NCBI RefSeq assembly: GCF_963678875.1
Contig: NZ_OY787456.1
Location: 2,356,001 to 2,420,000, forward strand
DNA from: an uncultured Hyphomonas sp.
Lineage (GTDB): Bacteria; Pseudomonadota; Alphaproteobacteria; Caulobacterales; Hyphomonadaceae
Length of the DNA: 64,000 nucleotides
Direction: 5' to 3'
Below are positions 59,844-64,000 of the stretch, in pieces (the stretch's first letter is position 1; each line of letters opens with the position of its first letter). The notes below the pieces were generated by a model. That model ran no database searches and was not told the origin of the DNA. It saw only the letters and a list, made by a program, of their open reading frames with translations. The translations under genes and the position numbers were made by a program.

Positions 59844-61736
59844 ATGCGCATCTCGAACGACCGTGGCCTTTCGAGACCTTATGTGAAACGGACTGAGGCT
59901 GCTCCGATGGGCAGCCTTATTTCCCGCCGGGCAATGCTGGCAGGCATGGGCGCAGGTGTAGCTGGACTGGCCGCGTGCCGGTCAACCAATGGTGCTTCCA
60001 GCCCCTCCAGTCTTGGTTTCAAGGAAATTGAGCTGCTACGAACGCCGGGCGAAGTGATGCCTCCCGGCTACCGGTCTGATGTTGTAATCCGCTGGGGCGA
60101 CGCCTTGTTTGAAGGTGTCCCGGATTTCGACCCGCGGAACCTGACTGTTACTGATGCGGAACAGCGCTTCGGTATCAACAATGATTTTCTGGCCTTCCTG
60201 CCGATCGAGGGCGAACCGGATCGCGGCTTGCTCTGGGCCAATCACGAATACCCGAATCCACACCTGATGTGGCCCGGTCTGACCGAAGCCAATATGGCTG
60301 AGGCAATGACCGATACGCAGGTGGCCGTGACCATGGCGAGTGTCGGCGGCTCGGTCGTCGAACTCAACAGGGAGGCCGGGAGCTGGAAACCCTTGCTCAG
60401 TCGCCAGTACAACCGCCGCATTACGGCCAACACACCCATGCGTATATCCGGCCCCGCCGCGGGACACGAGAAGATGCGCACAGGGTATGATCCAACAGGC
60501 ATCCAAGCGCTGGGCACCCTTTCCAATTGCAATGGCGGGGTAACGCCCTGGGGCACAATCCTCACCTGCGAAGAAGGTGCTGCGTGGATCTTTAGCGGTA
60601 GCCCGGCTGGCTTACCGGATGAGCCCCTATTGAATCGCTACTATTACGATGAACCAGAAAACAACCGCTGGGGCTGGTCACGCGTCGCGCTGCGTTTCTC
60701 TCTGGCGAATGAACCGAATGAACCGAACCGATTTGAGTGGGTGGTAGAGATTGACCCATCCGATCCGGATTCCGTGCCGGTGAAACGAACAGCACTCGGT
60801 CGCTTTGCCCACGAAGGTGCCAGCACCACGCAGGCCCCGGATGGACGTGTCGTTGTCTATCTCGGCGATGATTGGGAATTCGAATACTGCTACCGGTTCG
60901 TCAGCACACATCCGGTCCGGCCAGGGGGCGCGAAAGCTAACACCAACATCCTCGACGATGGCGTCCTGTCTGTCGCCAAATTCAGCGAAAGCGGTCGTCT
61001 GGAATGGATACCGCTGGTCTTCGGCGAGGGGCAACTCACGCCGGAAAATGGCTTCCACTCCCAGGCCGATGTTCTGATCAACACGCGCGGCGCGGCCGAC
61101 CTTCTTGGCGCGACACCAATGGATTCGCCGGAAGGGTTTGCGCCAAACCCGGTAACAGGCACCGTTATTATCGCACTCTCCAGCAATGCCTACCGGGAAG
61201 AGCCGGACGCAGCCAATCCTCGCACTCAGAACAGGTATGGGCACTTGCTGGAGCTTCATCCACCACCCACAGCAGAAGGCCCTGACCACGCCGCTGACGT
61301 TTTCACCTGGGAAGTGCTGGCGCTTTGCGGTGATCCGCAGGACCCGGCACTGCAGGCACGATACCATCCGGAAACGAGCGCCAGCGGCTGGTTCACCGAT
61401 CCGGACAATATTGGCTTCGACATGAAGGGCCGGCTTTGGATCTGTACTGACGGTGTACAGCCGACCGGGCATGATGGGCTCTATGCCATGGACCTGAACG
61501 GCAACGGGCGGGCTTTGTCCAAATTGTTCTACGCACCACCGGCTGGCGCGGAATGTTGCAGTCCAACCTTTGCTGATGCTGGCCGCACACTCTTCCTTGG
61601 TATCCAACACCCGGGTGAAGGCGCAGCGTCTTTGTCCGAGGTTCCGACGCACTGGCCTGACTTTGACCCCACGGTGCCTCCGAGATCCTCTATTGTCGTC
61701 ATTACTCACCGCAATGGCGGCATGGTAGGAAACTGA
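59844..61736 (+). CDS. phoX: PhoX family phosphatase, Tat-exported
   Basis: Protein of 630 residues; AAGGAG lies 8 bases before ATG 59844. The Tat signal is SRRAMLAGMGAGVAGLAAC, with a lipobox-like LAAC at its end. DUF839/PhoX features are present: GLLWANHEYPNP, GTLSNCNGGVTPWGTILTCEEG (metal-binding Cys/Glu region), GRFAHEGASTTQAPDGRVVVYLGDDWEFEY and DNIGFDMKGRLWICTDG. PhoX enzymes are Ca/Fe-dependent alkaline phosphatases folded in the cytoplasm and exported. Here it probably releases phosphate or an organic moiety taken up with the preceding receptor. No Pho box was found. Confidence 0.9.
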   Translation: MRISNDRGLSRPYVKRTEAAPMGSLISRRAMLAGMGAGVAGLAACRSTNGASSPSSLGFKEIELLRTPGEVMPPGYRSDVVIRWGDALFEGVPDFDPRNLTVTDAEQRFGINNDFLAFLPIEGEPDRGLLWANHEYPNPHLMWPGLTEANMAEAMTDTQVAVTMASVGGSVVELNREAGSWKPLLSRQYNRRITANTPMRISGPAAGHEKMRTGYDPTGIQALGTLSNCNGGVTPWGTILTCEEGAAWIFSGSPAGLPDEPLLNRYYYDEPENNRWGWSRVALRFSLANEPNEPNRFEWVVEIDPSDPDSVPVKRTALGRFAHEGASTTQAPDGRVVVYLGDDWEFEYCYRFVSTHPVRPGGAKANTNILDDGVLSVAKFSESGRLEWIPLVFGEGQLTPENGFHSQADVLINTRGAADLLGATPMDSPEGFAPNPVTGTVIIALSSNAYREEPDAANPRTQNRYGHLLELHPPPTAEGPDHAADVFTWEVLALCGDPQDPALQARYHPETSASGWFTDPDNIGFDMKGRLWICTDGVQPTGHDGLYAMDLNGNGRALSKLFYAPPAGAECCSPTFADAGRTLFLGIQHPGEGAASLSEVPTHWPDFDPTVPPRSSIVVITHRNGGMVGN

Positions 61737-61766
61737 AGATGCTGACTTGTGTCGGAAAATTGGCTC

Positions 61767-61804
61767 TCATCTGACACCACGTCTCAAATGAAGGTGTCAG
61801 ATGA
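61767..61804. repeat. perfect 12-bp inverted repeat after phoX
   Basis: TCATCTGACACC (61767-61778), 14 bases, GGTGTCAGATGA (61793-61804). It lies in the 269-base gap between convergent phoX and S9 peptidase genes, 30 bases after the phoX stop. It may be a terminator without T-run or an end of a lost mobile element. The rest of the gap shows nothing I recognise. Confidence 0.6.
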
Positions 61805-62005
61805 ATTCGAACCGGTCTCCTTTCGCCGAGGACGAATTGAGTTCAAGCTGCTATGGAGCTGGCACCAATCGAGACGAACAGGGCCACATGGCGATGTGAA
61901 GCGCCCACATTCTCAATATTCCTTTGATGATTGAAGGGGTAGAGGTCCAAATCCGATATGCTCTGACAAATGCCTTTTTGGCACTTCGTCATTGAAACCT
62001 GAGAC

Positions 62006-64000
62006 TCAATTCAGTCCAATTTCGTAGCCTTGGGGAGGGTCTACACCTTGAAGATTTTCAACGAAGTAATCCCAAAGCCTGCGTATAAAATACGGCTGAC
62101 GATAGGCTCTGTGGCCGCCATTGGGAATTATGAGTAGATCGAAGTCCTTGTTTGCCTGAATGAGGGCGTCCACAACCTGCATGGTCAATGCTGGATTGAC
62201 GTTGTCATCCATCTCACCATGCACCAAAAGCAGCTTACCTTTTAGCTGGTGCGCAATCAGCGGGTTGGACGCTGCATCAAACTTGTCCTCATCGACACCC
62301 TGCCCATTATAGATTTCCCCCCATGCTGAGCCGTAGCCACGCTGATCATGGTTCCCCGCGGCAGATACAGCGACCTTAAAAAACTCCGGATACTGCAAAA
62401 CTGCACGAGTCGAAGCATACCCGCCGCCGGAAGCTCCCCAAATACCTACCCTTTCAATGTCCATATAGGGGTTACGGGCGGCCAATTGCCGGATTACAGC
62501 GATATGATCTTCAAGATTGCCGGCTTTTCCGAGATGCCCATAGGAGTCATCGTAGAACGCCTTCGATCGGTGCGGCGTACCGCGCCCATCAATCGCGACC
62601 ACAATAAATCCCGTTTCCGCAAGCGCCTGAGCACTGAATGGGTCATTGAAAGTCCCTCCGGAAAACCCACTCCACACCCTGCTGATCTGCGGCCCCGGAT
62701 ATATTGAATCGATGATTGGGTAGTTCTTGGACGGATCAAAGTCACTCGGGCGCATCAAATTACCGTATATCCTGGTAACTCCGTCCGCCGCGAGCGCCTC
62801 AAACCGCTCCACCGCGACATAGCCACCATTTTCAAGCTTGGATATGTCCGCAGCTTCCAGTTCACGCACCAACGCGCCATCACTGCGACGAAGCACAAGC
62901 CTTGGGGGCATGTCTGTACTCGAATAGGAATCGACAAAATACCGGCCGGATGGAGAAAACCCACTCTCTTCCTTTTTACTCGAAAGAGCAGCGACAGGCG
63001 CGCTCATAAAACCTCTGTGGATATGAACCTCATGATCCGCCGCCTCAGGTGTCAGGAGCGTAAGGCCAGAACCGTCGAACTTCACCGCATACAGTTTTCG
63101 AAGATAAGGGTCTTCGTCTTTATCAACGCCACCGGCAGTAAAGTATACGGTCTCGCTTTCTTCATCCACTCTGATGATGTCACGGACCACCCATTCTCCT
63201 TTGGTGATCTGGTTCAGGATACAGCCTGTTCGGCCATCCACGAGATACAAATGCCCCCACCCGTCTCGTTCTGAAAACCAGATGATATTGCCGTTCGACA
63301 AAGTCTTTACGTTTGGAATTTCTTGCAAACCGCCATCCCCAAGGCGGACCCACGTATCGCTCTGTTCTTCGATCAGCGTGTTCACATCGCCAGTTTCCGG
63401 ATCCGCAGCAACCAGGGTGGCGGCTTTGGAGTATCGGCCACGATTGATAAAATACACAGTCGTGCCATCGGCAGACCACCATGTGTACTCATTGGCGATC
63501 AGGCTGCCGAAGTACCGCTCAACCGGAGCGACCTTGAGGTCCACCTGTGTTCCACTTTCCACATCGAATACGACAGGATGCAGCAATGCAATGTGTTCCT
63601 CGTCAGGTGTGGAGAAATGATATGCATAGTGCGTTGGCCGAACGACTCCATCGCGTGCGGCAGCCTGTACCAAGTGAAATTCTCCGACTTTGCGCTCGTC
63701 AATTCTGTGGCTCAGAATATAGCGGGAATTTGGTGACCAGATGACCTCAGGCGTGGCTTCCTCTTCGCCCAGTTTTCTGCTCACTCCAGCCAGAGCGTCA
63801 CCTGGTTGACCAGCATATGCGAAGTCGGCCATTCCATCATCCGTTAACGGTGACTTTTTGTCCGTTTCGAGATTGCGGATGTAGAGGTTGTCGGCAGAGA
63901 GAGATACGGCCCATTTGCCATCAGGCGAAACCACCTCATTGGCAGCATAAGGAAGTTCGACCGCCTTGCACTGCGCCGAAGAAGAAAGACGACAACGCAA
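62006..64000 (-). CDS. S9 family prolyl peptidase (DPP-IV-like), 5'-truncated by window edge
   Basis: The last 664 residues of a serine peptidase; the frame runs off the window, so start and signal peptide are missing. The N-terminal part is the DPP-IV-type beta-propeller (YAANEVVSPDGKWAVSLSADN, EVIWSPNSRYILSHRID). The C-terminal hydrolase has the nucleophile in WGASGGGYAS (Ser codon at 62431-62429), Asp in HGEMDDNVNP and His in NGGHRAYR. It cleaves dipeptides after proline or alanine, typically in the periplasm. Complete catalytic triad. It converges on phoX. Confidence 0.9.
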   Translation of the reverse strand: MRCRLSSSAQCKAVELPYAANEVVSPDGKWAVSLSADNLYIRNLETDKKSPLTDDGMADFAYAGQPGDALAGVSRKLGEEEATPEVIWSPNSRYILSHRIDERKVGEFHLVQAAARDGVVRPTHYAYHFSTPDEEHIALLHPVVFDVESGTQVDLKVAPVERYFGSLIANEYTWWSADGTTVYFINRGRYSKAATLVAADPETGDVNTLIEEQSDTWVRLGDGGLQEIPNVKTLSNGNIIWFSERDGWGHLYLVDGRTGCILNQITKGEWVVRDIIRVDEESETVYFTAGGVDKDEDPYLRKLYAVKFDGSGLTLLTPEAADHEVHIHRGFMSAPVAALSSKKEESGFSPSGRYFVDSYSSTDMPPRLVLRRSDGALVRELEAADISKLENGGYVAVERFEALAADGVTRIYGNLMRPSDFDPSKNYPIIDSIYPGPQISRVWSGFSGGTFNDPFSAQALAETGFIVVAIDGRGTPHRSKAFYDDSYGHLGKAGNLEDHIAVIRQLAARNPYMDIERVGIWGASGGGYASTRAVLQYPEFFKVAVSAAGNHDQRGYGSAWGEIYNGQGVDEDKFDAASNPLIAHQLKGKLLLVHGEMDDNVNPALTMQVVDALIQANKDFDLLIIPNGGHRAYRQPYFIRRLWDYFVENLQGVDPPQGYEIGLN

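Noticed and set aside
61749..61934. Small plus-strand frame of 61 codons in the phoX/S9 peptidase gap
   Set aside because: It runs through the inverted repeat, has no ribosome binding site and no similarity I recognise.
1..64000. CRISPR arrays, tRNA or rRNA genes, prophage
   Set aside because: No regular direct repeats, no cloverleaf sequences with TTCGA-type loops in the gaps, and no phage structural genes were seen.

Overview
The window looks like chromosomal DNA of a GC-rich, heterotrophic alphaproteobacterium. The six TonB-dependent outer-membrane receptors (TBDRs), the acyl-CoA enzymes, many TetR regulators and a PhoX phosphatase paired with a TonB-Xanth-Caul type receptor suggest the Hyphomonadaceae/Caulobacterales neighbourhood. 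This is inference from gene content; no rRNA or tRNA is present to test it. No phage, intact IS or CRISPR array was seen.

Layout. 1-7.6 kb: a partial alpha/beta hydrolase, then a TBDR, a Ntn-hydrolase (S45) acylase lipoprotein and an FG-GAP lipoprotein. 7.6-10.8 kb: an extradiol dioxygenase and a YceI protein, a LysR regulator, and a divergent FMN reductase. 10.8-14.9 kb: a TetR gene divergent from an aminoglycoside-phosphotransferase-like kinase, an acyl-CoA dehydrogenase and a zinc alcohol dehydrogenase. 15.1-26.7 kb: a B12 block (cobT-cobS-cobC-cobO, an adenosylcobalamin riboswitch, btuB-btuF-btuC-btuD, cobQ-cbiB-threonine-phosphate decarboxylase, and a convergent cobU). It covers B12 uptake and lower-loop assembly but no corrin-ring synthesis. 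26.9-31.2 kb: an iron operon behind a clear Fur box (TBDR, a membrane protein resembling a DUF3325-DUF3649 fusion, a PepSY protein). 31.4-33.9 kb: a GntR/FCD regulator behind a 36-bp palindrome, with an amidohydrolase.

33.9-44.8 kb: a catabolic island with TetR, TBDR, MFS, GlcG-like protein, crotonase, CoA ligase, VOC dioxygenase, SnoaL-like protein, HsaA-like flavin hydroxylase and a second TetR. Four of its promoter regions carry the same 16-bp element, close to CTGATAGNTTTATCAG, so it probably acts as one regulon. 44.9-55.2 kb: a second island with MFS, GMC oxidoreductase, PhyH oxygenase, two tandem TetR genes, a 3-hydroxyisobutyrate-dehydrogenase-like enzyme, a BetB-like aldehyde dehydrogenase and a TBDR. 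Its two divergent promoter regions share a 9-6-9 inverted repeat with half-site ATGTAAWTG. 55.4-61.7 kb: an MFS protein, then a TonB-Xanth-Caul receptor with a Tat-exported PhoX phosphatase. The window ends inside a DPP-IV-like S9 peptidase.

The strongest candidates for undescribed systems are the two catabolic islands. In each, an outer-membrane receptor, an inner-membrane carrier and a short oxidation/CoA pathway are tied together by shared operators. The substrates cannot be read from the sequence.
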